Assembly (NCBI RefSeq): GCF_001659685.2
Contig: NZ_LXYE02000021.1
Span: 1 to 64,000, forward strand
DNA length: 64,000 bases
Source of the DNA: Labilibacter marinus
Lineage (GTDB): Bacteria; Bacteroidota; Bacteroidia; Bacteroidales; Marinilabiliaceae
Direction of reading: 5' to 3'
Shown here in pieces: positions 25,554-34,175 of this stretch (position 1 is the first letter of the stretch; each line of letters opens with the position of its first letter). The notes beneath the pieces were generated by a model that worked only from the letters and a program-made list of their open reading frames with translations, did no database searches and was not told where the DNA came from. Made by a program: the position numbers and the translations under genes.

Positions 25554-27296
25554 TCAAAGGGTTAATTCAATTATAATCTGTGTGCCTCTGCCTTTAGAGG
25601 ATTCAACTTGTATGTGCGCACCAATCGATTCTGCGCGTGCTTTCATATTATGAATACCAAAGGAATGTTTTATTTCGTTTATATTAAACCCTACACCATC
25701 GTCCTCAATAGTTAGCGATACCATATTTTCATGTTTAATAAGTTGAATAGCGCATTCATCAGCCTTGGCATATTTAATAACGTTGTTAAGTGCTTCCTGT
25801 ATAATGCGATAAAAACTCATCTCGGCAGAAAGTTTTAGGCGTTCTTTGTTTAGGTTGCTATAGTAGGTAATTTGTGTTGGGGTAGAATCTTTTAGTGCAC
25901 CAATAAGTGCTTCTGTAGCTTTATTGAGACCTTCTTTATCTACAATTTTGGGCATTAGATTATGTGCTAAGGATCTGCTTTCTGAAATAGCTTCTTTTAA
26001 ATATTGATAAGCGGTACTAAAGTTTTGTTGTAGATTATCATCATTAATAACCAGTGAAGCGCGCACCTTCTCAAAATTAAGCAATGAAACAGACATGGTT
26101 TGTTGCAGACTATCATGGATGTCGCGTGCAATACGGCTGCGTTCTTTATCTTCGGTTTCTAGTATGGCATTGGTGGTTTCTTCCTCTTTGTTAACGCGGT
26201 CGGTAATATCTACAAAAATACCCACTATTCGCTTGGCCTGTCCATTTTTATCTCGCGAAGATGTTCCAATGCATCTGTACCATTTTAATTGGCCTTGTTT
26301 GTTATAAAATCGTGCATCAATAGCTAATGGAGTATCTGTTTTAATATGCTTGGTTAATTGTTCCTCAAACAATTCTCTGTCGTCGTGATGCATATGCTCA
26401 AAAATATACTGCAACGTCGGCTTAATCTCGTTTAATTCGTAACCCAGTAATTTAAGATGTGGTGGAGCCCAGATGACTTGCTTTTTGGCTACGTCAAAAT
26501 CCCATATTCTAACACCAGAACCTTCTACGGCTAGGTTAAATCGCTCTTCACTCTTTAGTAGTTTGTGTTGGGTGATTTTAAGTTTTTCAACCCCCTTTTT
26601 AAATAGGGTATCCTGTTCTTCTTCTTTTTTAAGTCGCTTGAATATCATTACAAAAGTAATGACAGCAAAAATAATAACGATGAATAAAGCAATGATAACC
26701 ATACGGTACATTTGCATGCCTTCCGAAATGTTCTGTTGCCAGGTTTGCGTGGTTTGGGATTCAATGCCATCTTCAAAACGAACAATAAGTGTATTGAGCT
26801 CTTGTTTGGTTTGCAAATATGCCTCACTGCTTATTATGCTTAACGCTTGTTCTTTAGTTGATTTATTCTGTTGGTAAAGAGCGAACATTTTAAAGGCTTC
26901 AGCTTCTTTTTTATTTAAGAGCTGGGATAACTGAATAGCTTCTCGCAAAAGCGTAAATTCCTTCTCGCCAAAGCCAAGGGTACGAATACTGTCTTTTAAA
27001 ATAGTAAAGCCACTGCCTTTTTTCGGAAGACGATAAGCTGAAGTTTCAATTAAAGTATGGTATTTTATTACCCAAGTAGAATCTCCAGTGAGTATATAAT
27101 TTAAGCAACAATGCGTTAAATCTTCGTTTCGTTCGCGTATTTGGTCGCTAATTCTAACGCCTTCATGTCTGCCTATAATGCTTTTTCCAAATTCCTTTCG
27201 GTTTTGAAATAGGCCTAATAAGGCAAATAGTATAACGATTAAGCAAAGCGTAACAATGCTAAATACGATAGAGAAATACGTTCGAATTCTAGTCAT
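25554..27296 (-). CDS. Hybrid-free PAS sensor histidine kinase of the HisKA_3 (NarX/DesK) type
   Basis: 580 residues. Transmembrane helices at ~8-30 and ~198-219 enclose a mainly helical extracytoplasmic sensor of ~165 residues. A PAS/PAC domain follows (~250-368, FNLAVEGSGVRIWDFDVAKK, ending IVGIFVDITDR). The HisKA_3 motif SRIARDIHDSLQQ carries His394. The ATPase lobe has EALNNVIKYAKA (N box), DDGVGF and GIHNMKARAE. It should phosphorylate the LuxR-type regulator encoded next. The location beside the sulfatase island suggests that it senses a related glycan fragment or product, which remains inference. Confidence 0.92.
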   Translation of the reverse strand: MTRIRTYFSIVFSIVTLCLIVILFALLGLFQNRKEFGKSIIGRHEGVRISDQIRERNEDLTHCCLNYILTGDSTWVIKYHTLIETSAYRLPKKGSGFTILKDSIRTLGFGEKEFTLLREAIQLSQLLNKKEAEAFKMFALYQQNKSTKEQALSIISSEAYLQTKQELNTLIVRFEDGIESQTTQTWQQNISEGMQMYRMVIIALFIVIIFAVITFVMIFKRLKKEEEQDTLFKKGVEKLKITQHKLLKSEERFNLAVEGSGVRIWDFDVAKKQVIWAPPHLKLLGYELNEIKPTLQYIFEHMHHDDRELFEEQLTKHIKTDTPLAIDARFYNKQGQLKWYRCIGTSSRDKNGQAKRIVGIFVDITDRVNKEEETTNAILETEDKERSRIARDIHDSLQQTMSVSLLNFEKVRASLVINDDNLQQNFSTAYQYLKEAISESRSLAHNLMPKIVDKEGLNKATEALIGALKDSTPTQITYYSNLNKERLKLSAEMSFYRIIQEALNNVIKYAKADECAIQLIKHENMVSLTIEDDGVGFNINEIKHSFGIHNMKARAESIGAHIQVESSKGRGTQIIIELTL

Positions 27297-27480
27297 AAAG
27301 ATAATTGCTGAATCTGATGGTTTGGTAAAATTAAAAGTCTAGCTCGATATATGGTAATATTCGTGTTTAAAATTAAAACAAAATGTAGTGAGTTGTTATG
27401 AAGGAGTGTATAAGGCTTGCAAATAGAAATGCAAAAGTGTAGAAAGAAAAAAGGGAATCAACTTTCGTTAATTCCCTTAG

Positions 27481-27554
27481 TACCGAGAGGCGGGCTTGAA
27501 CCGCCGACCTCAGGATTATGAATCCTGCGCTCTAACCAGCTGAGCTACCTCGGC
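27481..27554 (-). tRNA. tRNA-Met (anticodon CAT)
   Basis: On the minus strand the cloverleaf folds as acceptor GCCGAGG/TCTCGGT (two G-T pairs), D stem GCTC/GAGC, anticodon stem CAGGA/TCCTG with loop TTCATAA, and T stem GGCGG/CCGCC with TTCAAGC. The discriminator is A, and CCA is not encoded. CAT could also be tRNA-Ile2 with a lysidine. The acceptor does not begin C-A as an initiator would, so elongator Met is favoured. Confidence 0.88.
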
Positions 27555-27781
27555 ATCTGCTCTAAAGAAGTGTTTAACACCATTGTGTATCTCCTTTTTT
27601 GCGGTTGCAAATGTATGCTATTATTTGCGAACTACCAATAGTTGAATTAAAATATTTTTAAATTTTATTGCTCGTGGTTTATAGTAAATTATTTATCAGC
27701 TTATTATGATTCTAAAAAAAATGCACTAGGCTTTAAGGATACTGTTATAATCAATTTACATTGAAAAAAACATCATTTGGT

Positions 27782-27808
27782 TGTAACTTGTCGCAGAGGG
27801 TGAGCGTC
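27782..27808 (+). promoter_or_regulatory. ECF-type autoregulatory promoter
   Basis: TGTAAC (27782-27787) and CGTC (27805-27808) are separated by 17 bp, matching the AAC/CGTC pattern of SigW/SigX-type promoters. Transcription would begin near 27815, just before the ATG at 27821. This makes the in-frame ATG further upstream (27761) untranslated from this promoter. Confidence 0.5.
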
Positions 27809-27820
27809 AAATCAATTAGA

Positions 27821-28396
27821 ATGGATAACCAAAGTGATAAAATAGTTCTTAAACAAATTAAGCAAGGCGATGTTTCTGCGTATTCTGTATTGGTGAATAG
27901 ATACAGAAATATGGCATTTACTTTGGCTGCTAGTATCACTAAAAATAATGAAGATGCCGAAGAGGTTGCGCAGGATGCTTTTGTAAAGGCTTATAAGAAT
28001 TTAGGATCGTTTAAAGGCAAATCAAAATTTAGTACTTGGTTATATCAGATTGTATATAGAACCGCATTGAGTAAAATGCGTATTAAGAAGCAGCAAGTAC
28101 AATCCATCGATGAAAAAACGATAGTTGATGTTAATTTAAATGACAAACAACCCGACAATTTAGAGCGTTCGGATAGAAAAAAGATTATTAAAATTGCCAT
28201 CAATCAATTAAAGGAGGATGAATCGTTTCTTCTGATATTATATTATTATCAGGAATTGAGCATGGAGGAATTGGCAGAAGCGACGGGATATAGTGTGAGT
28301 AATGTTAAGGTGAAGCTTCATAGGGCCAGAAAGAATATGTATGAGCAGCTTCAGGTATTAATGAATGGACAGGCAAAGTCTTTAATACAGTTGTAA
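27821..28396 (+). CDS. ECF-type sigma factor (SigW-like)
   Basis: 191 residues from ATG 27821. I prefer this start to the one 60 bp upstream because MDNQSDKIVLKQIKQGD matches the normal ECF beginning, and because an ECF-type promoter lies within the extra segment. Region 2 is FTLAASITKNNEDAEEVAQD plus FSTWLYQIVYRTALSKMR. Region 4 is LKEDESFLLILYYYQELSME then LAEATGYSVSNVKVKLHRAR. Two bases after the stop begins a two-helix membrane protein that probably restrains it. The regulon is unknown apart from likely autoregulation. Confidence 0.88.
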   Translation: MDNQSDKIVLKQIKQGDVSAYSVLVNRYRNMAFTLAASITKNNEDAEEVAQDAFVKAYKNLGSFKGKSKFSTWLYQIVYRTALSKMRIKKQQVQSIDEKTIVDVNLNDKQPDNLERSDRKKIIKIAINQLKEDESFLLILYYYQELSMEELAEATGYSVSNVKVKLHRARKNMYEQLQVLMNGQAKSLIQL

Positions 28397-28398
28397 AA

Positions 28399-28818
28399 AT
28401 GGATGACAAGAAAAATATATATGAAGAAGACGAGCAGTTGGTGCGCGAGTTGTTTGATTCATTTACACCATCTGAACCGTCAAAGGAGTTCACGAAAAAC
28501 ACCATGAATATGGTTTTGCAGGAGTGGTCTAGTCATCCAGAAGGTGTGAAGACAGGAGTAAGTCTTCAGTATAAAGTTTTAATGGGGGTGGCGGCTGCCT
28601 TGATTGTTTTTTTAGTATATATTTTTGATGTAAAGCAAGTAGCTAATAGTGCTGATTTGGCCTCTTTATTTAATTTCGATAGTTCTTCCATTAATCAATC
28701 CATAGGAAGTATTGCTGGTGCATTTAAGCAAATTCCTTCACTGGTATATATTGTGTCGTTTGGAGTAGGCGCATTGCTGTTTGCCGATAAGCTTATTCAT
28801 CGCTTAGTCAACGGTTAA
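28399..28818 (+). CDS. Two-helix membrane protein, candidate anti-sigma factor
   Basis: 139 residues. An acidic cytoplasmic N-terminus of ~53 residues (YEEDEQLVRELFDSFTPSEP) precedes a transmembrane helix at about 56-75, a ~35-residue Ser/Asn-rich loop, and a second hydrophobic helix at ~112-131. No zinc-binding H-x3-C-x2-C motif is present, so it is not a ZAS anti-sigma. The 2-bp spacing from the sigma gene and the topology are those of an anti-sigma or regulator partner. No wider family is recognised. Confidence 0.6.
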   Translation: MDDKKNIYEEDEQLVRELFDSFTPSEPSKEFTKNTMNMVLQEWSSHPEGVKTGVSLQYKVLMGVAAALIVFLVYIFDVKQVANSADLASLFNFDSSSINQSIGSIAGAFKQIPSLVYIVSFGVGALLFADKLIHRLVNG

Positions 28819-28894
28819 ATCATCTTTTTGCAGCTACTTACTAATCTTTCACGATAACAATCTTCCGAATCCTTTATTTCCCAAATAATTGTAT

Positions 28895-28902
28895 TATTTT
28901 TG
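28895..28902 (+). promoter_or_regulatory. -7 element of the purM promoter (TATTTTTG)
   Basis: A perfect TAnnTTTG Bacteroidota -7 element. Transcription would start near 28909, giving a leader of ~180 nt before purM. Confidence 0.55.
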
Positions 28903-28948
28903 TGCTCCGAATTTTGTAGATAGATTCAACAAGGAAATTGTTTTTTTT

Positions 28949-29067
28949 CAAGTCTTTGATAGGGTTACTTCAAAGACAAGGCTTGTGAAGTCTGAAAAAA
29001 AAGAGTTTAGCTTGTGTAAATGAGTATTTTTTAGGCAAGCATAACGCAGTATTTAGCGTAAGCTTGC
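28949..29067 (+). promoter_or_regulatory. Structured 5' leader of purM
   Basis: Two stems are visible. GTCTTTGA (28952-28959) pairs perfectly with TCAAAGAC (28970-28977). GCAAGC (29035-29040) plus ACGC pairs with GCGT plus GCTTGC (ends 29067). No T run follows, so this is not a plain terminator. The second stem ends 22 bp before the GTG start. A ligand-binding or protein-binding leader is possible. It does not match the purine riboswitch core I know. Confidence 0.4.
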
Positions 29068-29089
29068 AAAGACTAAATAAAAGTTTTCA

Positions 29090-30259
29090 GTGAGTTCAGA
29101 TTCAAGGTACAACCAAAGAGGCGTTTCTGCATCTAAAGAAGATGTGCACAATGCCATTAAAAACATCGACAAGGGTTTATATCCTAAAGCATTTTGTAAA
29201 ATCATTCCAGATATTCTTTGTGGAGACGAAGCGTACTGTAATATTATGCATGCCGATGGTGCAGGAACAAAATCGGCGTTAGCCTACCTGTATTGGAAAG
29301 AAACAGGAGATGTTTCAGTGTGGAAAGGTATTGCACAGGATGCTTTAATTATGAATTTGGACGACCTTTTATGCGTTGGAGCCACAGATAATATTTTGGT
29401 TTCTTCAACTATCGGACGTAACAAAAACTTGGTTCCAGGTGAGGTGATTTCTGCCATTATCAATGGTACGGAAGAGTTATTGGCTGAATTAAGAGAAATG
29501 GGCGTGTCTATTTACTCTACTGGTGGCGAAACCGCTGATGTCGGTGATTTAGTGCGTACCATTATTGTAGATTCTACTGTTACTTGTCGTATGCCACGTG
29601 CTAAGGTTATCGATAACCAAAACATTAAGGCAGGCGATGTTATTGTAGGATTATCTTCATCGGGAAAAGCATCGTACGAAAAAGAATATAATGGCGGAAT
29701 GGGAAGTAATGGATTAACTTCTGCTCGTCATGATGTATTTGCTAATTACTTGGCAAAAAAGTATCCTGAGAGCTTTGATCCATCGGTACCTTCAGATTTA
29801 GTGTATTCGGGAGGATTAAAGTTAACAGATGCGGTTGATGGAGTAGATATTGATGCAGGTAAATTAGTATTATCGGCCACCAGAACCTATGCGCCAGTAA
29901 TAAAAGCCATGTTAGATAAGTATAGAAATCAAATTCATGGAATGGTTCATTGTTCGGGAGGTGCGCAAACTAAAGTGCTTCACTTTGTAGATAACTTGCA
30001 TGTTATTAAGGATAATTTATTCCCAGTATCACCTTTGTTTAAAACTATTCAGGAGCAGTCGGGTACTGCATGGGATGAGATGTACAAAGTTTTTAATATG
30101 GGACATAGAATGGAATTGTATGTTCCTGAAGAAATTGCAGCTGACTTAATTGAAATGAGTAAATCATTTGATATTGATGCTCAAATCGTGGGACGTTGTG
30201 AAGCTAGCGACAAAAAAGAACTGACTATTGAAAGTGAGTTTGGTACGTTTAAGTACTAA
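29090..30259 (+). CDS. purM: Phosphoribosylformylglycinamidine cyclo-ligase (AIR synthase)
   Basis: 389 residues from a GTG start, the long Bacteroidota form of PurM. It closes the imidazole ring of FGAM to AIR with ATP in purine synthesis. SSDSRYNQRGVSASKEDVHN, CNIMHADGAGTKSALAYLYW, the metal/ATP-binding NLDDLLCVGATDN and STGGETADVGD are characteristic. GLSSSGKASYEKEYNGGMGS and the C-terminal half are also of PurM type. It stands alone, with a ~180-nt structured leader that may carry purine control. Confidence 0.9.
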   Translation: MSSDSRYNQRGVSASKEDVHNAIKNIDKGLYPKAFCKIIPDILCGDEAYCNIMHADGAGTKSALAYLYWKETGDVSVWKGIAQDALIMNLDDLLCVGATDNILVSSTIGRNKNLVPGEVISAIINGTEELLAELREMGVSIYSTGGETADVGDLVRTIIVDSTVTCRMPRAKVIDNQNIKAGDVIVGLSSSGKASYEKEYNGGMGSNGLTSARHDVFANYLAKKYPESFDPSVPSDLVYSGGLKLTDAVDGVDIDAGKLVLSATRTYAPVIKAMLDKYRNQIHGMVHCSGGAQTKVLHFVDNLHVIKDNLFPVSPLFKTIQEQSGTAWDEMYKVFNMGHRMELYVPEEIAADLIEMSKSFDIDAQIVGRCEASDKKELTIESEFGTFKY

Positions 30260-30413
30260 TGTTTATATAGTTATAACGAAAAATAATAATAACAATAATC
30301 ATTGATAGTATGCTATATTCTGGATTTATATAACCTAATGGAAGTGGAGAATGAGATAGTTCTCATTATGAGTGACATAGATTCAGTATTTAATTAGTAT
30401 AAGAGAAAAAGAG

Positions 30414-31499
30414 ATGAGCGAGAATAAATTGTTAGAAATGTTAGGCGGTGTAGTCATTCGTTTTCAAGAGGTTTCGGAACAAATTACTGACCCGGAAGTT
30501 ATTGCGGATACCAAAAGATACATCAAGCTAAATAAGGAATATAAAGAGCTAGAGCGTGTTTCAAATGCGCACGATGAATATAAAAGTACACTCGAAAGCA
30601 TTACGGAAGCAAAGATGATTCTGAAAGAGGAAGATGATGCGGAGATGAAGGAGATGGCTAAAATGGAGTTGGATGAGTTGGAAGGGAAACTTCCAGACAT
30701 GGAGGAAGAAATTAAGCTTCTTTTAATTCCTGCCGATCCAGAAGATGGTAAAAATAGTGTGGTTGAATTACGTGCTGGAACAGGTGGTGATGAGGCAAGT
30801 ATTTTTGCAGGAGACCTTTTTCGTATGTACTCTAAATTTTGTGAGAAGAAAGGCTGGAGAGTTGAAGTTACTCATCAGAGCGAAGGTACTTCAGGTGGTT
30901 TCAAGGAGATTGTATTTAATGTTACGGGTGAAGGTGTTTACGGAGTTCTTAAATATGAATCTGGAGTACACCGTGTACAACGTGTGCCTCAAACAGAAAC
31001 GCAAGGAAGGGTTCATACTTCTGCAGCTTCAGTAGCGGTATTGCCAGAGGCCGAAGAGTTCGATATTGATTTGCGTACTGAAGATATTCGTAAGGATACA
31101 TACTGTTCTTCAGGACCTGGAGGTCAGTCGGTAAATACTACCTATTCAGCTATTCGTTTAACGCATATTCCATCAGGTATTGTAGTTACATGTCAGGATC
31201 AGAAATCACAGTTGAAGAACTTGGATAAAGCGATGGTTGAATTAAGAACCCGTCTTTATAACTTAGAATACCAAAAGTATTTAGATGAAATTTCGTCTAA
31301 ACGTAAAACATTAGTTTCTACAGGAGACCGTTCTGCCAAAATTAGAACCTATAATTACCCACAAGGTAGAGTAACCGATCACCGTGTAAACTTTACGATG
31401 TATAATTTACCAGCTGTACTGGATGGAGATATTCAAGGGGTAATAGACAAACTAATTGTAGAAGAAAACGCAGAACGATTGAAAGCAAGTGAGCTTTAA
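30414..31499 (+). CDS. prfA: Peptide chain release factor 1
   Basis: 361 residues, full length. It recognises UAA and UAG and triggers peptide release. The catalytic GGQ is in SSGPGGQSVNTTYSAI at about residue 236. The stop-codon-reading tripeptide is P-Q-T in QRVPQTETQGRVHTSAASVA, within the RF1 P-x-T pattern and unlike the SPF of RF2. The helical N-terminal domain covers ~1-100. It is followed on the same strand by a four-helix-bundle gene and pyrF. Confidence 0.95.
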   Translation: MSENKLLEMLGGVVIRFQEVSEQITDPEVIADTKRYIKLNKEYKELERVSNAHDEYKSTLESITEAKMILKEEDDAEMKEMAKMELDELEGKLPDMEEEIKLLLIPADPEDGKNSVVELRAGTGGDEASIFAGDLFRMYSKFCEKKGWRVEVTHQSEGTSGGFKEIVFNVTGEGVYGVLKYESGVHRVQRVPQTETQGRVHTSAASVAVLPEAEEFDIDLRTEDIRKDTYCSSGPGGQSVNTTYSAIRLTHIPSGIVVTCQDQKSQLKNLDKAMVELRTRLYNLEYQKYLDEISSKRKTLVSTGDRSAKIRTYNYPQGRVTDHRVNFTMYNLPAVLDGDIQGVIDKLIVEENAERLKASEL

Positions 31500-31542
31500 T
31501 TAATAGTATTTAGTTCTTAGTTAAAAGTACTTCGTTTATGAT

Positions 31543-31887
31543 ATGGCAATAGAACGTTTTGAAGATATTATTGCTTGGCAAAAGACGAAAGTATTAACGG
31601 TAAAGATTTATAGCGTATTTTCTCAAAGTAAGGATTTCGGATTTAGAGATCAAATCCAAAGGGTATCCGTTTCGATAATGAATAATATTGCCGAAGGTTT
31701 TGAGAGAAAGGGAAATAAGGAGTTTAAATATTTCCTTAACGTTGCAAAGGGGAGTTGTGGAGAAGTGAGGTCTATGTTGATTTTAGCAGTGGAACTAGGT
31801 AAATTAGAACAGGAGCAATTTCAAGAATTAAAGGAGTTATCAGTAGATGTTTCTAAGTTGATAACTGGCTTAATGAAAGTATTATAA
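31543..31887 (+). CDS. Four helix bundle protein (S23/IVP-like family)
   Basis: 114 residues, all helical, with the family signature IERFEDIIAWQKTKVLTVKI, FGFRDQIQRVSVSIMNNIAE, then GFERKGNKEFKYFLNVAKGS. Relatives are encoded within 23S rRNA intervening sequences of some bacteria or scattered singly in Bacteroidota genomes, and their function is unknown. Here the gene lies 43 bp after prfA and 49 bp before pyrF on the same strand. That placement suggests an insertion into a housekeeping run, since these genes move often. The frame is intact. Confidence 0.85.
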   Translation: MAIERFEDIIAWQKTKVLTVKIYSVFSQSKDFGFRDQIQRVSVSIMNNIAEGFERKGNKEFKYFLNVAKGSCGEVRSMLILAVELGKLEQEQFQELKELSVDVSKLITGLMKVL

Positions 31888-31936
31888 CTATTAACTTTAT
31901 ACTAGGTACATTAAACTTAGTACTAATTTAAAAGGA

Positions 31937-32764
31937 ATGACATCTCAAGAACTATTTGAAAACATAAAAAAGAAAGGAAGTTTTCTTTGTGTAGGATTAG
32001 ATACCGATATCAATAAAATTCCTCGTTTCTTGAAGGAAACGACTGATCCTATTTTTGCATTTAATAAGGAGATTATTGATGCAACACAAGAGTTTACTGT
32101 GGCTTATAAACCTAATTTGGCTTTTTACGAAAGTTTAGGTGTAGCAGGTTGGAATAGCCTTGAGAAAACAGTGAACTATATTCGTTACAATTATCCTGAT
32201 ATATTCATAATTGCAGATGCAAAGCGAGGTGATATTGGAAATACATCTAATATGTATGCCAAAGCTTTCTTTGATACAATGGATTTTGATTCGGTAACTG
32301 TAGCGCCTTATATGGGAGAGGATTCGGTAAAGCCGTTTATGACTTATGTAGATAAATGGGTTATTTTATTAGCCCTAACATCTAATAAAGGTGCGGCTGA
32401 TTTTCAGTATGTAACTGAAGGAGAAGATAGATTATTTGAAAAAGTAATCAAGAAATCTTCAGAATGGGGAACGGAAGAGAATCTGATGTATGTAGTGGGA
32501 GCTACCAAAGCCGAAAAACTACAAGAGATAAGAGCTATAATTCCAAATCACTTTTTATTGGTACCAGGTGTAGGCGCTCAAGGAGGAAGCTTAAAAGAAG
32601 TAGCTGAAAATGGCCTAAACGAAAAATGTGGTCTTTTAGTGAATTCTTCAAGAGGCATTATCTACGCAAGCACAGAAGAGGATTTTGCGGAGAAAGCTGG
32701 AGCAGCAGCTAAAGAAGTACAACAAGAAATGGCAGAGTTACTAAAAGCAAAAGGTTTGGTTTAA
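31937..32764 (+). CDS. pyrF: Orotidine 5'-phosphate decarboxylase (type 2)
   Basis: 275 residues, the longer type 2 form. It decarboxylates OMP to UMP, the last step of pyrimidine synthesis. The [16 protein letters not shown] start, the active-site [11 protein letters not shown] with its D-x-K-x-x-D arrangement, and [16 protein letters not shown] near the C-terminus are diagnostic. An AAAGGA just before the ATG fixes the start. A terminator at 32795-32824 ends the transcript. Confidence 0.95.
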   Translation: MTSQELFENIKKKGSFLCVGLDTDINKIPRFLKETTDPIFAFNKEIIDATQEFTVAYKPNLAFYESLGVAGWNSLEKTVNYIRYNYPDIFIIADAKRGDIGNTSNMYAKAFFDTMDFDSVTVAPYMGEDSVKPFMTYVDKWVILLALTSNKGAADFQYVTEGEDRLFEKVIKKSSEWGTEENLMYVVGATKAEKLQEIRAIIPNHFLLVPGVGAQGGSLKEVAENGLNEKCGLLVNSSRGIIYASTEEDFAEKAGAAAKEVQQEMAELLKAKGLV

Positions 32765-32794
32765 ACAGTGCTATAACTCACCCAGATAATATGT

Positions 32795-32824
32795 TAAGCC
32801 TTCAGTAATGAGGGCTTTTTTTTT
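32795..32824 (+). terminator. Rho-independent terminator after pyrF
   Basis: AAGCCTTC pairs with GAGGGCTT (one G-T) and is followed by T9. Confidence 0.8.
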
Positions 32825-32901
32825 GTCCATAAAACTCAGAAGCGTAGGTTTATTATTGTTTTTTGTATATTTAAATAAGTCTTACATTAAACTTAATACC
32901 C

Positions 32902-34173
32902 ATGCATGAAGAGTTCCTTCAATATATTTGGCAGCAAAAGTTATATCAGCAGCAATATTTAGTGACCGAATGTGGTATGGCTATAGAGGTGATTCATCCT
33001 GGAGAAATCAATACGAATGCAGGACCTGATTTTTTTAATGCAAAAATCAAAATAGATGATACTCTTTGGGCGGGTAATGTAGAAGTGCATGAGAAAGCTT
33101 CGGATTGGGAGGTGCATCATCATCAAAAGGATAAAGCCTATGATAATGTGATTTTACATGTGGTGGAAGAAGTGAAAGGTGAGACATATAATTCTGTAGG
33201 TGCTCAAATTCCAACCCTAAAGATTAAGTATTCTAGTGAATTGCATAGTAAATATTTGGAACTAAAAGAAAGCGCTGATTGGCTGCGTTGTAACAATCAT
33301 TTAGGAGAAATTAGTTCTTTTGAAATGAGTCTGTGGTTACAGCGCATGCTCGTTGAACGTTTAGAGTTTAGAATGCAGGATGTACAACGTATTCTGAAGC
33401 TAACTACAGGCAATTGGGATGAGACTTTTTATCGTTTGTTGTTTCGTAGTTTTGGCTTTGGTGTAAACGGACAAACCTTTGAATATTTGGCACAATCTAT
33501 CCCCTTGAAAGTTTTATTAAAATATTGTGATAATAAACAGCTTATTGAAGCATTATTGTATGGACAGGCTGGCCTTTTAAAAGAAGGTGAGGTTGATACT
33601 TATCAACAAAGCTTACAGAAGGATTATATTTTTTTAAAAAATAAGCATCAGTTAAAGTCGATTGATAGCCATCTATGGAAGTTTCTACGCTTACGACCAA
33701 GTAATTTTCCGACCATACGTTTGGCACAGTTATGCAGCCTAATGGTTCTGTTGAAAGGCGTTTTTGGTAACTTGATTAATGAAACCGATTTGAGGGCAAT
33801 CAATAAAAAGTTGGATGTAGATGTATCGTCATATTGGGAAGAGCATTTTGTTTTTGGAAAAAAATCGGGTAAAGTATCAAAAAAGTTAGGGTCAAATTCA
33901 AAAAAACTTATTATTATTAATACTATTATCCCATATTTATTTTCATACGGGAAAATAACAGGCGATCAGAGGTTTGAGAGTAGAGCATTCAATTGGTTAA
34001 GTCAGTTGAAGGCAGAGAAAAATTCTATTGTAGATAAATGGAAATCGCATGAAATATCCCTAAACAATGCGGGAGATTCACAGGCTTTAATATATTTGTC
34101 TAATAATTACTGCAAACCTAAGAAGTGCCTCCGATGTAGGGTGGGACATAAAGTTTTAGCGATTAAAAAATAA
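32902..34173 (+). CDS. DUF2851 family protein
   Basis: 423 residues. The N-terminal half has the strongly conserved DUF2851 segments EEFLQYIWQQKLY, VIHPGEINTNAGPDFFNAKI and WAGNVEVHEKASDW, followed by a His-rich HHHQKDKAYDNVILHVV. The C-terminus has CKPKKCLRCRVGHKVL, a possible metal site. The acidic and His residues of the N-terminal motif recall a nuclease-like fold, but no activity has been established to my knowledge. The K+ channel gene begins 2 bp after its stop, so they are co-transcribed. Confidence 0.85.
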   Translation: MHEEFLQYIWQQKLYQQQYLVTECGMAIEVIHPGEINTNAGPDFFNAKIKIDDTLWAGNVEVHEKASDWEVHHHQKDKAYDNVILHVVEEVKGETYNSVGAQIPTLKIKYSSELHSKYLELKESADWLRCNNHLGEISSFEMSLWLQRMLVERLEFRMQDVQRILKLTTGNWDETFYRLLFRSFGFGVNGQTFEYLAQSIPLKVLLKYCDNKQLIEALLYGQAGLLKEGEVDTYQQSLQKDYIFLKNKHQLKSIDSHLWKFLRLRPSNFPTIRLAQLCSLMVLLKGVFGNLINETDLRAINKKLDVDVSSYWEEHFVFGKKSGKVSKKLGSNSKKLIIINTIIPYLFSYGKITGDQRFESRAFNWLSQLKAEKNSIVDKWKSHEISLNNAGDSQALIYLSNNYCKPKKCLRCRVGHKVLAIKK

Positions 34174-34175
34174 GA

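Noticed and set aside
27481-27554. tRNA-Ile2 (lysidine) or initiator tRNA reading of the CAT tRNA
   Set aside because: The acceptor has a paired G-T first position, not the unpaired C-A of initiators. Ile2 cannot be formally excluded, but the stems fit elongator Met well.
27761-27820. Upstream ATG as the start of the ECF sigma factor
   Set aside because: The extra 20 residues do not resemble the family N-terminus, and an ECF-type promoter overlaps them; ATG 27821 is preferred.
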